Notes: generated by a model not told the origin, from the letters alone. A DNA stretch of 64,000 nt from Bacillus sp. Cs-700 (GCF_011082085.1 NZ_CP041063.1:248001-312000), one strand, 5' to 3'. Counted from the first letter of the stretch, positions 50,214 through 59,948 are shown. Numbers and translations: made by a program.

Positions 50214-50245
50214 AAGAAGGGTGGACCAACACCCTTCTTTTTTTA
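50214..50245 (+). terminator. terminator after ymfJ
   Basis: A 10-bp perfect stem (AAGAAGGGTG with CACCCTTCTT), a 6-nt loop and a T run. Confidence 0.9.
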
Positions 50246-50365
50246 TGAAAATGTTCAAAAGTTGTAAGAAAAGTAAACAAAATCCCTATTCATCTCTTTT
50301 AACCTTTATGAAAATCATTTATGATTAAAGGAACATAGGAAATTTGTGGCTAAAGGAGTTGGCGT

Positions 50366-51148
50366 ATGGAGAAGAAGGAATGGTATTTGGAATATGAAAT
50401 ACATAAAAATAGGCCGGGTCTTTTAGGCGACGTCGCTTCCCTACTTGGGATGCTCGGTATTAATATCATTACGATCAATGGTGTTGACGATATGCGAAGA
50501 GGCCTGCTTCTCCTCGTTGATGAAATTGAGCAAATCGAGCGACTTGAGTCCATTTTAAATACAATGGATAACATTACAGTGACAAAAATGAGAGAACCAA
50601 AGTTACGCGATCGTCTTGCAGTACGACACGGAAGATATATCCAGCGTGATGCGGACGATAAAAAAACGTTTCGATTTATTCGAGATGAGCTTGGTTTGCT
50701 TGTTGATTTTCTAGCTGAAATCTTTAAACAGGATGGCCACAAACTCGTTGGAATTCGTGGAATGCCGCGAGTTGGAAAAACAGAATCAATTGTTGCTTCT
50801 AGCGTTTGTGCAAACAAACGATGGGTATTTTTATCTTCTACGATGTTAAAACAAACGGTTCGCACGCAAATTGCCGACGATGAATTTAATAGCGATCATA
50901 TTTTTTTAATTGATGGTATCGTGTCTGCTAGAAGAGCTTCAGAGCGGCACTGGCAGGTGCTTCGTGATATTATGAGATTACCGGCAACGAAGGTTGTTGA
51001 GCATCCCGATATATTTGTTCAAGAAACAGAGTATACGATGAACGATTTTGATTATATAATTGAATTGCGAGACGATCCGGAACAAGAAATTACATATCAG
51101 GTAATTGAGAATCGATCTTCTGGATTTTCAAACTTAGACTTTAACTAA
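50366..51148 (+). CDS. ymfK: YmfK, DUF3388 protein with ACT-like and P-loop segments
   Basis: A 260-aa protein matching B. subtilis YmfK. Residues about 1-75 look like an ACT domain (YLEYEIHKNRPGLLGDVASL and INIITINGVDDMRRGLLLLV), which usually binds a small ligand. A Walker A-like segment GIRGMPRVGKTESIVAS begins near residue 130, and IFLIDGIVSARRASERHW may hold the Walker B acid. No enzymatic role is established. It follows the ymfJ terminator and precedes rodZ by 17 bp. Confidence 0.87.
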   Translation: MEKKEWYLEYEIHKNRPGLLGDVASLLGMLGINIITINGVDDMRRGLLLLVDEIEQIERLESILNTMDNITVTKMREPKLRDRLAVRHGRYIQRDADDKKTFRFIRDELGLLVDFLAEIFKQDGHKLVGIRGMPRVGKTESIVASSVCANKRWVFLSSTMLKQTVRTQIADDEFNSDHIFLIDGIVSARRASERHWQVLRDIMRLPATKVVEHPDIFVQETEYTMNDFDYIIELRDDPEQEITYQVIENRSSGFSNLDFN

Positions 51149-51165
51149 TTGGTAGGTGTTTTTCA

Positions 51166-52113
51166 TTGACAGAGCTAGGTCAACGTCTGAAGGACGCTCG
51201 AAATGATAAGGGATTATCACTCGAGGAAATTCAGTCCATCACTAAGATTCAAAAACGCTATCTTCATGCCATTGAAGAAGGAAATTACGAACTGCTTCCA
51301 GGTAATTTTTATACGCGTGCATTCATTAAAAACTATGCGGAAGCAGTTGGCCTTCACGGAGATGAATTGCTTGAGGAGTACGCTTCTGAAATTCCAAAAG
51401 CAAACGCAGATGTGCCTGAAAGTTTACCACCAAGGAAAATGAGAAGGCCTTCAACACCGAGTAAGTCATCTTCTGTATCATCAAAATGGTCTTCCGTGTT
51501 TCCATCTGTTCTTGTCGTGTTACTCATTGTAGGTGTCGCAGCGTTAATCTGGTATGTTGTTCAGAGTGGTGACCAGAAGACGAATCAGAACGCAACGACG
51601 AATCAGGCGGAGGAGCAAGTGACAAGCGATGAAAACAGCGGCAGTGCTCCAGACTCAGATGAAGTAAGTAACGAAGATGATGACGCAAAAGAAGCAACGA
51701 CTTCTGAAGAAGAGGCAAAATCAAAAGAAGATGAAAAAGCAGAGGAAGAAAAAGCTGCTGAAGAAGAAAAAGAGCCAGAAGAAGAGGAAGCTCCTAAGAT
51801 GGAAATTAAGAAAGTAAAGAGTGATACTGACAATTCTACGTTTGAAATCATAAACGCAGATAAATTTGAAGTAAAGTTAGAAGCATCTGGGTCTAGCTGG
51901 GTAGCTTTAACAGGGGCGAGTGACAAAAAGTATGTATACGAAAGTCTTGCTAAAGGGAAAAACGTGACGCAAGATTTATCAAAAGAGTCTTCTGCTACGC
52001 TTCGACTCGGAAGTTCTCCGAGTATTGAAGTGTTTGTGAATGGCGAAAAAATTGACATACCAAAAGAACCAGTTGTTCAAAATGTAACCTTTACTTTTAA
52101 AAAAGCAGAATAA
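51166..52113 (+). CDS. rodZ: RodZ-like cell-shape protein YmfM
   Basis: A 315-aa membrane protein. The N-terminal helix-turn-helix (residues about 4-70: LGQRLKDARNDKGLSLEEIQ) binds MreB in the RodZ family. One membrane segment (about 111-133) is followed by a Glu/Lys/Ala-rich acidic linker and a C-terminal DUF4115-type beta domain (VKLEASGSSWVALTGASDKK). The start is TTG with GGTAGGTG upstream. It should sit in the inner membrane with the helix-turn-helix inside and the acidic linker outside. pgsA follows, as in B. subtilis. Confidence 0.92.
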   Translation: MTELGQRLKDARNDKGLSLEEIQSITKIQKRYLHAIEEGNYELLPGNFYTRAFIKNYAEAVGLHGDELLEEYASEIPKANADVPESLPPRKMRRPSTPSKSSSVSSKWSSVFPSVLVVLLIVGVAALIWYVVQSGDQKTNQNATTNQAEEQVTSDENSGSAPDSDEVSNEDDDAKEATTSEEEAKSKEDEKAEEEKAAEEEKEPEEEEAPKMEIKKVKSDTDNSTFEIINADKFEVKLEASGSSWVALTGASDKKYVYESLAKGKNVTQDLSKESSATLRLGSSPSIEVFVNGEKIDIPKEPVVQNVTFTFKKAE

Positions 52114-52122
52114 ATCCACACG

Positions 52123-52148
52123 GAGTCATCTTTTCAGATGGCTCTTTT
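52123..52148 (+). terminator. terminator after rodZ
   Basis: GAGTCATCT pairs with AGATGGCTC (one G-U) around a 4-nt loop, followed by a T-rich tail. Confidence 0.75.
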
Positions 52149-52196
52149 CTTTCAATTCTCATTGGTGAAGTTTTCCTTTCTGCATGAAAGAAACAG

Positions 52197-52205
52197 TGAT
52201 AGAAT
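52197..52205 (+). promoter_or_regulatory. extended -10 promoter of pgsA
   Basis: TAGAAT (52200-52205) with TGA before it; the -35 region around 52177 is weak. The core is nearly identical to the one upstream of asd. Confidence 0.5.
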
Positions 52206-52274
52206 AGAATACGATTTAGTGGGGTTGTGACAGCGCACGATCAATAGGTTACATAACATTTAGGAGGAAGACAC

Positions 52275-52853
52275 GTGAATTTGCCTAATAAAATTACCGT
52301 TTCACGCATTTTTTTAATTCCTGTTTTTCTAATTTTTCTCCTCGCGCCACTGCCGCTTGGTGAAACTGAAATTGCAGGCACCGTCTTATTGAATTCCCAA
52401 TTAATTGCAACAGCGATTTTTATTTTCGCATCGGTAACCGATTGGATTGACGGTTACATAGCTAGAAAACATAACCTGGTTACGAATCTTGGGAAATTCC
52501 TCGATCCGCTTGCCGATAAACTACTCGTTACTTCAGCGTTTGTTTCACTCGTTGAGCTCGGGGCTGCGCCTGCTTGGATTGTTGTGGTTATTCTTAGCCG
52601 TGAATTTGCTGTTACAGGGCTAAGATTAGTTGCTTCTTCTGAAGGAGAAGTACTTGCAGCAAGCAACCTTGGAAAATTGAAAACTTGGATTCAAATCATC
52701 GCGATCATTATGCTATTGATTGAGAATGTTCCATTTGAAGCCATTGGCTTTCCTTTTGCAACGATTTCCCTGTGGGCAGCGCTCATTATTACCGTCTATT
52801 CGGGATGGGATTACTTCTCGAAGAATAAAGAGGTCCTACTTAAATCACGTTAA
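52275..52853 (+). CDS. pgsA: phosphatidylglycerophosphate synthase
   Basis: A 192-aa membrane enzyme that joins CDP-diacylglycerol (made by CdsA, also in this window) to glycerol 3-phosphate. The CDP-alcohol phosphotransferase signature D-(x2)-DG-(x2)-AR-(x8)-G-(x3)-D-(x3)-D is complete at about residues 56-81 (DWIDGYIARKH ... GKFLDPLADKL). Several membrane helices are visible. The start is GTG, with AGGAGGA upstream. Confidence 0.96.
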   Translation: MNLPNKITVSRIFLIPVFLIFLLAPLPLGETEIAGTVLLNSQLIATAIFIFASVTDWIDGYIARKHNLVTNLGKFLDPLADKLLVTSAFVSLVELGAAPAWIVVVILSREFAVTGLRLVASSEGEVLAASNLGKLKTWIQIIAIIMLLIENVPFEAIGFPFATISLWAALIITVYSGWDYFSKNKEVLLKSR

Positions 52854-52860
52854 CACCTTT

Positions 52861-52888
52861 AGGGAACAGATTATTCTGTTCCCTTTTG
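52861..52888 (+). terminator. terminator after pgsA
   Basis: A perfect 10-bp stem (AGGGAACAGA with TCTGTTCCCT), a 4-nt loop and a short T run. Confidence 0.88.
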
Positions 52889-52967
52889 AGCCCTCATAAG
52901 GCAATTAAATTTAAGCGTATCTTTGTTTCTTCAGTGCGCATTCTTATACGTAAAGGCAAAACCATTG

Positions 52968-53018
52968 TATAATGGAAGTGGAAGAATTATGAGCTATTGA
53001 ATCAGAATCTTGATTCAA
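52968..53018 (+). promoter_or_regulatory. cinA promoter -10 and leader hairpin
   Basis: A perfect TATAAT (52968-52973), preceded directly by TG, with no good -35. The leader holds a perfect 8-bp hairpin, TTGAATCA/TGATTCAA (52997-53018), ending about 20 bp before the start codon. Confidence 0.45.
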
Positions 53019-53037
53019 ATAGAGGGGATGGTTACAA

Positions 53038-54267
53038 ATGAATGCTGAAATCATTGGAATCGGTTCAGAGTTATTACTCGGACAAATCGCAAACACGAAC
53101 GCACAGTTCATCTCACAACGCCTAGCTGATCTTGGGATTAATGTTTTCTATCACACGGTTGTTGGCGATAATAATGAGCGTTTAAAACAAGCAATTGAAG
53201 TCGCTCAGACGCGCTCAGACTTACTCGTTTTCACAGGTGGGCTTGGCCCGACGAAAGATGATCTTACGAAAGAAACAATCGCAGAAACTCTTAATAAACA
53301 GCTTGTTTATAACGAAGAGGCGATGAAAACGATTCAAGCTTATTATGACAAAACAGGTGCTCCTATGTCGGAAAATAATCGTAAACAGGCACTAGTCCTA
53401 GAAGGTGCTACCGTTCTTCGAAATGATAATGGCATGGCTCCCGGTATGGCGCTTACGGAGAACAACCACACGTACATGCTTTTCCCAGGCCCTCCGAAAG
53501 AACTTTACCCGATGTTTACAAACTATGCAGAGCCCTATTTACTTGGCCAGCTGAAGCAGGGAGATACGATTGTCTCACGTGTTCTTCGGTTTTTTGGTAT
53601 TGGAGAATCGAGGCTTGAAACAGAACTTGAAGACTTAATTGATCAGCAAACGAACCCTACAATTGCGCCGCTTGCAGGAGAGTGGGAAGTGACGCTTCGT
53701 TTAACCGCAAAAGCTGACTCAAAAGAAGAAGCAAACAAGTTGATTGATGAAACTGAAAAGAAAATCCATGCACGCGTTGGAACTTTTTTGTATGGGTATG
53801 GAGAGACATCACTTCCAAAAGAAGTCTTTTCAATGCTAAAGGATCGGAACTGGTCGATCTCAACAGCAGAGAGTCTAACAGGCGGGATGTTTAGTCAGGA
53901 GTTAACAGATCTCCCTGGAATATCATCACTTTTCTACGGTGGGGTTGTGTGTTACTCTAACGAAGTAAAGCGAGAGATCGGCGTATCAAAAGAGACACTG
54001 GAAGCATACGGTGCCGTAAGTGAAGAATGTGCGATTGAACTCGCTAGAAGCGTAAAAGCGAAATATAAAACAGACGTCGGCATTAGTTTTACAGGCGTTG
54101 CAGGCCCTGATCCTAGTGAAGGGAAAGAGGCTGGCACCGTTTATATCGGCGTGGCCGCACCATCTGGTGAAAAAGTGGTTGCCCTGAATCTTGCTGGGAA
54201 CCGCAATGCGATTCGCAAACGTACTGTGAAACATGGATTTAATACATTATTGAAGTTAGAAAGGTGA
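53038..54267 (+). CDS. cinA: CinA, competence/damage-inducible protein
   Basis: A 409-aa two-domain protein. The N-terminal MoaB/MogA-like domain has [21 protein letters not shown] and [17 protein letters not shown]. The C-terminal domain (from about residue 255) is the PncC-type NMN deamidase with [15 protein letters not shown] and [10 protein letters not shown], and [18 protein letters not shown]. In related proteins it hydrolyses ADP-ribose and deamidates NMN to recycle pyridine nucleotides. In B. subtilis it directly precedes recA; here a helicase gene lies between them. Confidence 0.95.
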   Translation: MNAEIIGIGSELLLGQIANTNAQFISQRLADLGINVFYHTVVGDNNERLKQAIEVAQTRSDLLVFTGGLGPTKDDLTKETIAETLNKQLVYNEEAMKTIQAYYDKTGAPMSENNRKQALVLEGATVLRNDNGMAPGMALTENNHTYMLFPGPPKELYPMFTNYAEPYLLGQLKQGDTIVSRVLRFFGIGESRLETELEDLIDQQTNPTIAPLAGEWEVTLRLTAKADSKEEANKLIDETEKKIHARVGTFLYGYGETSLPKEVFSMLKDRNWSISTAESLTGGMFSQELTDLPGISSLFYGGVVCYSNEVKREIGVSKETLEAYGAVSEECAIELARSVKAKYKTDVGISFTGVAGPDPSEGKEAGTVYIGVAAPSGEKVVALNLAGNRNAIRKRTVKHGFNTLLKLER

Positions 54268-54279
54268 ATGTCCTAAGTT

Positions 54280-55848
54280 ATGAAGAATTTTGAAGACTTT
54301 GCATTATCAAACGAAGTGAAAAAAGCTGTGCTCGAGCTTGGCTTTAAAGAAGCCACTCCTATCCAGGAAAAAGCTCTTGAACCAATTTTAGAAGGAAGAG
54401 ATATGATTGGTCAGGCACAGACGGGTACGGGGAAAACGGCCGCTTTTGGTATTCCTGTGATTGAGAAAGTAAAGAAAATTGGTGGTCCCGAAGCGATCAT
54501 CTTAACACCAACACGTGAGCTTGCGATGCAGGTAGCGATTGAACTGCAGAAGCTTTCAAAATACAAAGGCTTAAATGTTCTCGCAGTATATGGTGGAGAA
54601 CCAATCTATCATCAAATTCGCGCTTTAAAAAGAGGCGTTAACATTGTGGTTGGAACACCGGGACGTATGCTTGACCATCTGAAGCGTAAGACGCTTCGCA
54701 CGGATAATATTCATACAGCGATTCTTGATGAAGCAGATGAAATGCTTGATATGGGCTTTATTGACGATATTGAACTGATTTTTAAGCAGCTTCCTGTTAA
54801 GCGTCAGTCGCTTTTATTTTCCGCTACTATTCCTGCACCAATTCGTAAGCTTTCAAGTAAGTATTTGAAAGATCCGATTACCATTTCCGTTTCTAAAGGG
54901 GATGTCACCGCTGATACAGTGGAGCAAGTGTATTACCGCACGTTCGAAAGTGACAAATTTGATACGCTCTGTCGCGTGATTGAAAGCGAAGATATTCGCC
55001 TTGGTATTATTTTCACTAAGACGAAAAAAGGAGCTGCGCAAGTTACGGAATCATTGAAAAAGCGTGGGTACCGAGCAGAAGAGCTTCATGGTGACCTGAC
55101 ACAGCAACAGCGATCTAAAGTCATGAATCTCTTTAGGCGATCACAAGTGAACTTCCTTGTCGCGACAGATATCGCTGCAAGGGGCATCGATGTGGCACAT
55201 GTAAGCCACGTCATTAACTATGATATCCCTGAGGATCCGGAACGCTACGTCCATCGTATTGGACGCACGGGTCGCGCTGGAAACAAAGGGATTGCGCTAA
55301 CGCTTGTAACGCCAAAGGATATGCGCTTCCTTCAGTCAATTGAATCAAAGATCAAGTTAAATCTTTCAGCTGAGCCTCTCCAAGATGAGACGGTAGATCT
55401 TGATAACATCGTTAAATCTGTTGAAAAGCAGCTAAAAAAACAGAAAACTGATTCAACGGCCCGAGAAACGGCTGATCTTCTACTTGCAAAATACAACGCT
55501 GAAGATCTTGTTCAAGCATTCCTTGAAAATGCTATAAAAGAGAAGCAAAACACGACGCCTTCTGAATATAACTTCGGTGAAACTGGAGGACAGAACGGAA
55601 TGGTCCGTTTCTTCTTGAATGTGGGTCGTAACATTGATCTTCATCCTAAAAAACTGCTAAGTGAGCTTTCAGCTATGGCAGGTGTTGAGACAGAATCAGT
55701 AGGCCGCATTGATATTTTTGAGAAATTCTCATTCTTTGAAGTGCATGAAGACGTGGCACCGTTCGTCTATGAAGCGCTTCGAGCTGGTGGTGTTGATGGT
55801 AAATCAATCCACTTAGAACCTGCAAAACCACAAAAAAGCAGAGTGTAA
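54280..55848 (+). CDS. DEAD-box RNA helicase with DbpA-type C-terminal domain
   Basis: A 522-aa ATP-dependent RNA helicase. The core has the Q-motif region FKEATPIQEKAL, Walker A AQTGTGKT (46-53), DEAD in AILDEADEMLDMGF (about 150), SATIPAP and HRIGRTGRAG. A roughly 70-residue linker with charged helices (about 375-450, possibly for dimerisation as in CshA/DeaD) leads to a C-terminal DbpA-like RNA-binding domain (MVRFFLNVGRNIDLHPKKLL and VGRIDIFEKFSFFEV). It could be a CshA/DeaD or YxiN relative; I cannot decide. It lies 12 bp after cinA, an unusual place. Confidence 0.92.
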   Translation: MKNFEDFALSNEVKKAVLELGFKEATPIQEKALEPILEGRDMIGQAQTGTGKTAAFGIPVIEKVKKIGGPEAIILTPTRELAMQVAIELQKLSKYKGLNVLAVYGGEPIYHQIRALKRGVNIVVGTPGRMLDHLKRKTLRTDNIHTAILDEADEMLDMGFIDDIELIFKQLPVKRQSLLFSATIPAPIRKLSSKYLKDPITISVSKGDVTADTVEQVYYRTFESDKFDTLCRVIESEDIRLGIIFTKTKKGAAQVTESLKKRGYRAEELHGDLTQQQRSKVMNLFRRSQVNFLVATDIAARGIDVAHVSHVINYDIPEDPERYVHRIGRTGRAGNKGIALTLVTPKDMRFLQSIESKIKLNLSAEPLQDETVDLDNIVKSVEKQLKKQKTDSTARETADLLLAKYNAEDLVQAFLENAIKEKQNTTPSEYNFGETGGQNGMVRFFLNVGRNIDLHPKKLLSELSAMAGVETESVGRIDIFEKFSFFEVHEDVAPFVYEALRAGGVDGKSIHLEPAKPQKSRV

Positions 55849-55856
55849 TAAATGTG

Positions 55857-55891
55857 ACGATCAGCTCCAATAGGGGGCTGGTCGTTCTTCT
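55857..55891 (+). terminator. terminator after the helicase gene
   Basis: ACGATCAGC pairs with GCTGGTCGT (one G-U), extended by TCC opposite GGG; the T-rich tail is broken by C. Confidence 0.6.
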
Positions 55892-55949
55892 TTCATCTTT
55901 CATGCATAGAGCGAAAGAAAAAGTCAATAGACTCTTGAAATAAAAAAGA

Positions 55950-55963
55950 CGAATAAATGTTCG
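55950..55963 (+). promoter_or_regulatory. LexA (DinR) SOS box of recA
   Basis: CGAATAAATGTTCG fits the Bacillus pattern CGAAC-N4-GTTCG with one change (C to T). It ends 8 bp upstream of the recA -35 element. Confidence 0.8.
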
Positions 55964-55971
55964 GTTTTCTA

Positions 55972-56000
55972 TTGGCAAATGACCTAAAAAGAGATATGAT
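55972..56000 (+). promoter_or_regulatory. SigA promoter of recA
   Basis: TTGGCA (55972-55977), a 17-bp spacer and TATGAT (55995-56000), placing the transcript start about 27 bp before the GTG start codon. Confidence 0.82.
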
Positions 56001-56033
56001 AGTGATAGCTTAATAACGAGGAGGAATTCATTC

Positions 56034-57080
56034 GTGAGTGATCGTAAAGCTGCCTTAGATATGGCACTTAGACAAATAGAAAAACAATTCGGTAAAGGTT
56101 CAATCATGAAACTCGGCGAACAAGCTGAGCAAAGAGTCTCTACGGTATCTACTGGTTCACTGGCTCTTGATATTGCTCTAGGTGTAGGAGGGTATCCAAG
56201 AGGTCGTGTCATCGAAGTTTACGGCCCGGAATCTTCTGGTAAAACAACCGTTGCTCTTCATGCTATTGCAGAAGTTCAGCGTAACGGCGGTCAGGCCGCG
56301 TTTATCGATGCTGAGCACGCACTTGATCCGGTTTATGCAGAAAAGCTTGGTGTTAACATCGATGAGCTATTGCTTTCTCAACCTGACACAGGAGAACAAG
56401 CCCTAGAAATTGCTGAAGCGCTCGTACGAAGTGGAGCAGTTGATATGGTCGTTGTTGACTCCGTTGCTGCCCTTGTACCAAAGGCTGAAATCGAAGGTGA
56501 AATGGGAGATGCACACGTTGGTTTGCAGGCGCGTTTAATGTCTCAAGCGCTTCGTAAGCTTTCTGGTGCGATTAATAAATCCAAAACAACCGCGGTCTTT
56601 ATTAACCAGATTCGTGAAAAAGTTGGGGTTATGTTCGGAAATCCAGAAACAACTCCAGGCGGACGTGCACTGAAATTCTATTCATCTGTTCGATTAGAAG
56701 TTCGTCGTGCTGAAACGCTGAAACAGGGTAATGACATGGTCGGTAACAAAACGCGTATTAAAGTTGTAAAGAACAAGGTGGCTCCGCCGTTTAAACAGGC
56801 AGAAGTCGACATCATGTATGGGGAAGGTATTTCCAAGCAAGGTGAGATCCTTGATATTGGGTCTAACCTTGAAATCGTTCAGAAGAGCGGCGCATGGTTC
56901 TCATTCGAAGGCGAACGCCTTGGACAGGGTCGCGAAAATGCGAAGCAATTCTTGAAAGAAAACCCGGCAATGGAAGCTGAGATTGAAGGGCGTATTCGCG
57001 CTCATCATAATCTTGATGCCGATAAGCAAGTGGATGAAGCGGCTGCAGGTAAAGAAACGCTTCTTCCTGACGAAGAATAA
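56034..57080 (+). CDS. recA: recombinase RecA
   Basis: A 348-aa ATP-dependent strand-exchange protein that also triggers LexA cleavage. Walker A is GPESSGKTT (64-72); Walker B is in [14 protein letters not shown]; the DNA-binding loop regions [20 protein letters not shown] and [20 protein letters not shown] are conserved. The acidic C-terminal tail is present. The start is GTG with GAGGAGG upstream. Regulation by the SOS box and promoter described just upstream. Confidence 0.98.
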   Translation: MSDRKAALDMALRQIEKQFGKGSIMKLGEQAEQRVSTVSTGSLALDIALGVGGYPRGRVIEVYGPESSGKTTVALHAIAEVQRNGGQAAFIDAEHALDPVYAEKLGVNIDELLLSQPDTGEQALEIAEALVRSGAVDMVVVDSVAALVPKAEIEGEMGDAHVGLQARLMSQALRKLSGAINKSKTTAVFINQIREKVGVMFGNPETTPGGRALKFYSSVRLEVRRAETLKQGNDMVGNKTRIKVVKNKVAPPFKQAEVDIMYGEGISKQGEILDIGSNLEIVQKSGAWFSFEGERLGQGRENAKQFLKENPAMEAEIEGRIRAHHNLDADKQVDEAAAGKETLLPDEE

Positions 57081-57088
57081 AAGCTTTG

Positions 57089-57118
57089 AAAAAGCCGGTC
57101 ATTAAGACCGGCTTTTTC
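57089..57118 (+). terminator. terminator after recA
   Basis: AAAGCCGGTC pairs with GACCGGCTTT around a 5-nt loop, followed by T residues. Confidence 0.92.
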
Positions 57119-57285
57119 TCTAACTACATAGTCTTTGTATACTAGTCTTTTCACCATAAAACTTACTGGATTTCCATGATCAGGCAGTGAATAACCATTC
57201 AATTACGGTGTTTTCATGAGAAGTTTAAGGCGTAAAAATGAGCTAGAAAGAGATATTTAAAGGGATTTTGCCTCTATGTGCTCTC

Positions 57286-57314
57286 TTGACAACCTTTACG
57301 CTGAAAGATACAAT
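57286..57314 (+). promoter_or_regulatory. strong SigA promoter of rny
   Basis: A perfect -35 TTGACA (57286-57291), a 17-bp spacer and TACAAT (57309-57314). It gives a leader of about 135 nt with an AT-rich hairpin (about 57322-57352, arms GTATAATT and AATTATAC with an inner ATAATTTT/AAAATTAT). The rest of the 377-bp recA-rny spacer has nothing I can identify; pbpX, present here in B. subtilis, is absent. Confidence 0.85.
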
Positions 57315-57457
57315 ATTAATTGTATAATTATAATTTTCTAGTAAAATTATACTTTACTCTTAAAAGATGACATGTGCTGGATTGAAATCTTGCAAGTGGT
57401 ACTAAGAATTAACATGACAGCAAACCAACAAGTTGATAGCAGGAGGAGGTGAGTTCG

Positions 57458-59020
57458 ATGGATATAGTGATCATCATCTCCACTATGCTGGTCTCTGCAG
57501 TAGTCGGAGCAGTTGTTGGATTTCTTGTTCGCAAAACGATTGCTGAAGCGAAAATCTCCAGTGCAGAAATGGAAGCGCAACGGATTATCAAAGAGGGTAA
57601 AAACGACGCTGAAGCTTTGAAAAAGGAAGCTATGCTTGAAGCGAAGGACGAGAATCATAATCTTCGCGTTGAAGCTGAGCGTGAAATTCGTGAACGCAGA
57701 AATGAGTTACAAAAACAAGAGAATCGTTTGGTACAAAAAGAAGAGGTCCTTGATCGTAAAAGTGAGACTCTTGACAAAAAAGAGGATTCCCTCGAAAGAA
57801 GAGAGGACTCTCTCACCAAAAAACAACGACAAATTGAAGAGATGGAAGGCAAAGTGGAGGAGTTGCTCCAAGAGCAACAACACGAGCTTCAGCGAATTTC
57901 CGGTTTAACGAGGGAAGAAGCGAAGCAAATCATCTTCCGTGAAAGCGAGCAGGAGCTTGAGCATGAATTAGCGCAGATGGTGAAAGAGCGCGAGAACTTT
58001 GCGAAAGAAGAAGCTGATAAGAAAGCGAGAGAAGTTCTATCGCTTGCGATTCAGCGCTGTGCTGCGGATCATGTTGCAGAAACAACGGTTTCCGTTGTTA
58101 ACCTGCCTAATGATGAGATGAAAGGTCGAATTATTGGTCGTGAAGGCCGAAACATTCGAACTCTTGAAACGCTAACGGGGATTGACCTAATTATCGATGA
58201 TACACCTGAGGCAGTTATTTTGTCCGGTTTTGATCCGATTCGAAGAGAAATTGCTCGTAATGCCCTGGATAAACTCGTACAGGATGGTAGAATTCACCCT
58301 GCACGAATTGAAGAAATGGTTGAGAAATCACGCAGGGAAGTGGATGAATACATTCGCGAAGTGGGAGAACAATCCACATTTGAAATTGGAGTTCACGGAC
58401 TCCATCCAGATCTAATTAAGATTCTGGGCCGATTGAAGTTCCGTACAAGTTATGGACAGAATGTGTTGAAGCATTCTATGGAAGTAGCTTATCTAACCGG
58501 TCTAATGGCCGCAGAGCTTGGAGAAGATGTACAGCTTGCACGTCGCGCTGGTCTCCTTCACGATCTCGGTAAAGCGATTGACCACGAAGTTGAAGGTAGC
58601 CACGTTGAAATTGGCGTCGAGCTTGCAACGAAGTATAAAGAGCATCCGGTTGTGATTAATGCAATCGCATCTCACCATGGTGATACGGAAGCAACATCAG
58701 TAATCTCCACGCTTGTGGCAGCAGCAGACGCTCTATCAGCTGCACGTCCAGGAGCGCGGCGTGAAACGCTTGAGACGTACATTCGTCGTCTTGAGAAGCT
58801 TGAAGAAATTTCTGAGTCGTTTGAAGGCGTTGAGAAATCATTCGCTATTCAAGCAGGTCGAGAAATTCGGATTATGGTAAAACCTGATCTAGTCGATGAC
58901 GTTTCATCGTATCGTCTTGCACGAGAGATTACAAAGAAAATCGAAAATGAACTGGACTACCCTGGGCACATTAAGGTCACGGTCATCCGTGAAACAAGGG
59001 CAGTTGAGTATGCAAAATAA
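57458..59020 (+). CDS. rny: ribonuclease Y
   Basis: A 520-aa membrane-anchored endoribonuclease that starts mRNA decay in Bacilli. A single N-terminal membrane segment (residues about 2-22) is followed by a long Glu/Lys/Arg coiled coil (about 25-200), a KH domain ([21 protein letters not shown]) and an HD domain with [21 protein letters not shown] 57458 has AGGAGGAGG about 8 bp upstream; the in-frame GTG at 57449 overlaps that site. The length equals that of B. subtilis RNase Y. Confidence 0.98.
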   Translation: MDIVIIISTMLVSAVVGAVVGFLVRKTIAEAKISSAEMEAQRIIKEGKNDAEALKKEAMLEAKDENHNLRVEAEREIRERRNELQKQENRLVQKEEVLDRKSETLDKKEDSLERREDSLTKKQRQIEEMEGKVEELLQEQQHELQRISGLTREEAKQIIFRESEQELEHELAQMVKERENFAKEEADKKAREVLSLAIQRCAADHVAETTVSVVNLPNDEMKGRIIGREGRNIRTLETLTGIDLIIDDTPEAVILSGFDPIRREIARNALDKLVQDGRIHPARIEEMVEKSRREVDEYIREVGEQSTFEIGVHGLHPDLIKILGRLKFRTSYGQNVLKHSMEVAYLTGLMAAELGEDVQLARRAGLLHDLGKAIDHEVEGSHVEIGVELATKYKEHPVVINAIASHHGDTEATSVISTLVAAADALSAARPGARRETLETYIRRLEKLEEISESFEGVEKSFAIQAGREIRIMVKPDLVDDVSSYRLAREITKKIENELDYPGHIKVTVIRETRAVEYAK

Positions 59021-59046
59021 AGCGATGCCGCGCGCATCGCTTTATT
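59019..59046 (+). terminator. terminator after rny
   Basis: AAAGCGATGC pairs with GCATCGCTTT around a 5-nt loop; the left arm overlaps the rny stop codon. The T tract is interrupted by A. Confidence 0.8.
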
Positions 59047-59062
59047 TAATTTCACCAAAAAC

Positions 59063-59091
59063 TTACGAACGATACTTTCTTTTGATAAACT
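59063..59091 (+). promoter_or_regulatory. probable promoter of ymdB
   Basis: TTACGA (59063-59068), a 17-bp spacer and TAAACT (59086-59091) with an extended -10 TGA, 35 bp before ymdB. Confidence 0.55.
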
Positions 59092-59125
59092 GATAAAGAA
59101 TGAAAACAGAGATTGGAGCATTCAA

Positions 59126-59920
59126 ATGAAGATTTTATTTATTGGAGACGTTGTCGGTTCTCCTGGACGCAATATGGTTTCAACCTATTTACCTCGCTTA
59201 AAGAAAAAATATAAACCTACCTTTACGATTGTAAATGGAGAGAATGCTGCAAGTGGGCGCGGTATTACAGAGAAAATTTATCGTGGCTTTCTAGAGTCAG
59301 GTGCTCAAGTCATTACAATGGGGAACCATACGTGGGATAATCGAGAGATTTTTGAATTTATTGATCGTGCTCCGAAACTCGTCAGGCCTGCAAATTATCC
59401 AGAAGGAACACCTGGAAATGGATCAACGATTGTAAACATAAATGGCATTGAAGTGGGCGTCATTAACCTTCAAGGTCGAACGTTTCTTCCTGCAATGGAT
59501 GATCCCTTCCGTAAAGCGGACGAACTGATTGAAGAAATGAGAGAAAGGACACCGGTTATCTTTGTTGATTTTCATGCAGAAACAACTAGTGAAAAACAAG
59601 CGATGGGCTGGTACCTTGATGGAAGGGTAACGGCGGTTGTTGGAACGCACACTCATGTGCAAACGGCTGATGAGCGTATTTTGCCTGGCGGGACAGCTTA
59701 CTTAACAGATGCCGGGATGACGGGACCTTACGATGGCATTCTAGGTATGGAGCGAGAAGCTGTTATTAATAAGTTCCTGACAACGATGCCTGTGAGGTTT
59801 GAAGTAACGAAAGGGCGGGAACAACTTAGTGGGGTCTTTTTAACACTGGATCCAAAAACTGGTAAGGCCACCAAGATTGAACGGATTGCCATTAACGACG
59901 ACCATCCATTCTATGATTAA
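59126..59920 (+). CDS. ymdB: YmdB phosphodiesterase
   Basis: A 264-aa calcineurin-like metallophosphoesterase. MKILFIGDVVGSPGRN holds the first metal aspartate (Asp8); VNGENAASGRGIT, MGNHTWDNREIF, VDFHAETTSEKQA and VVGTHTHVQTADERI supply the other metal ligands. In B. subtilis YmdB hydrolyses cyclic nucleotides in vitro and controls the switch between motility and biofilm states and late adaptive behaviour. It lies between rny and spoVS, as usual. Confidence 0.95.
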   Translation: MKILFIGDVVGSPGRNMVSTYLPRLKKKYKPTFTIVNGENAASGRGITEKIYRGFLESGAQVITMGNHTWDNREIFEFIDRAPKLVRPANYPEGTPGNGSTIVNINGIEVGVINLQGRTFLPAMDDPFRKADELIEEMRERTPVIFVDFHAETTSEKQAMGWYLDGRVTAVVGTHTHVQTADERILPGGTAYLTDAGMTGPYDGILGMEREAVINKFLTTMPVRFEVTKGREQLSGVFLTLDPKTGKATKIERIAINDDHPFYD

Positions 59921-59948
59921 AGAACGTTTGGAAAAAATGGCGGAAACA

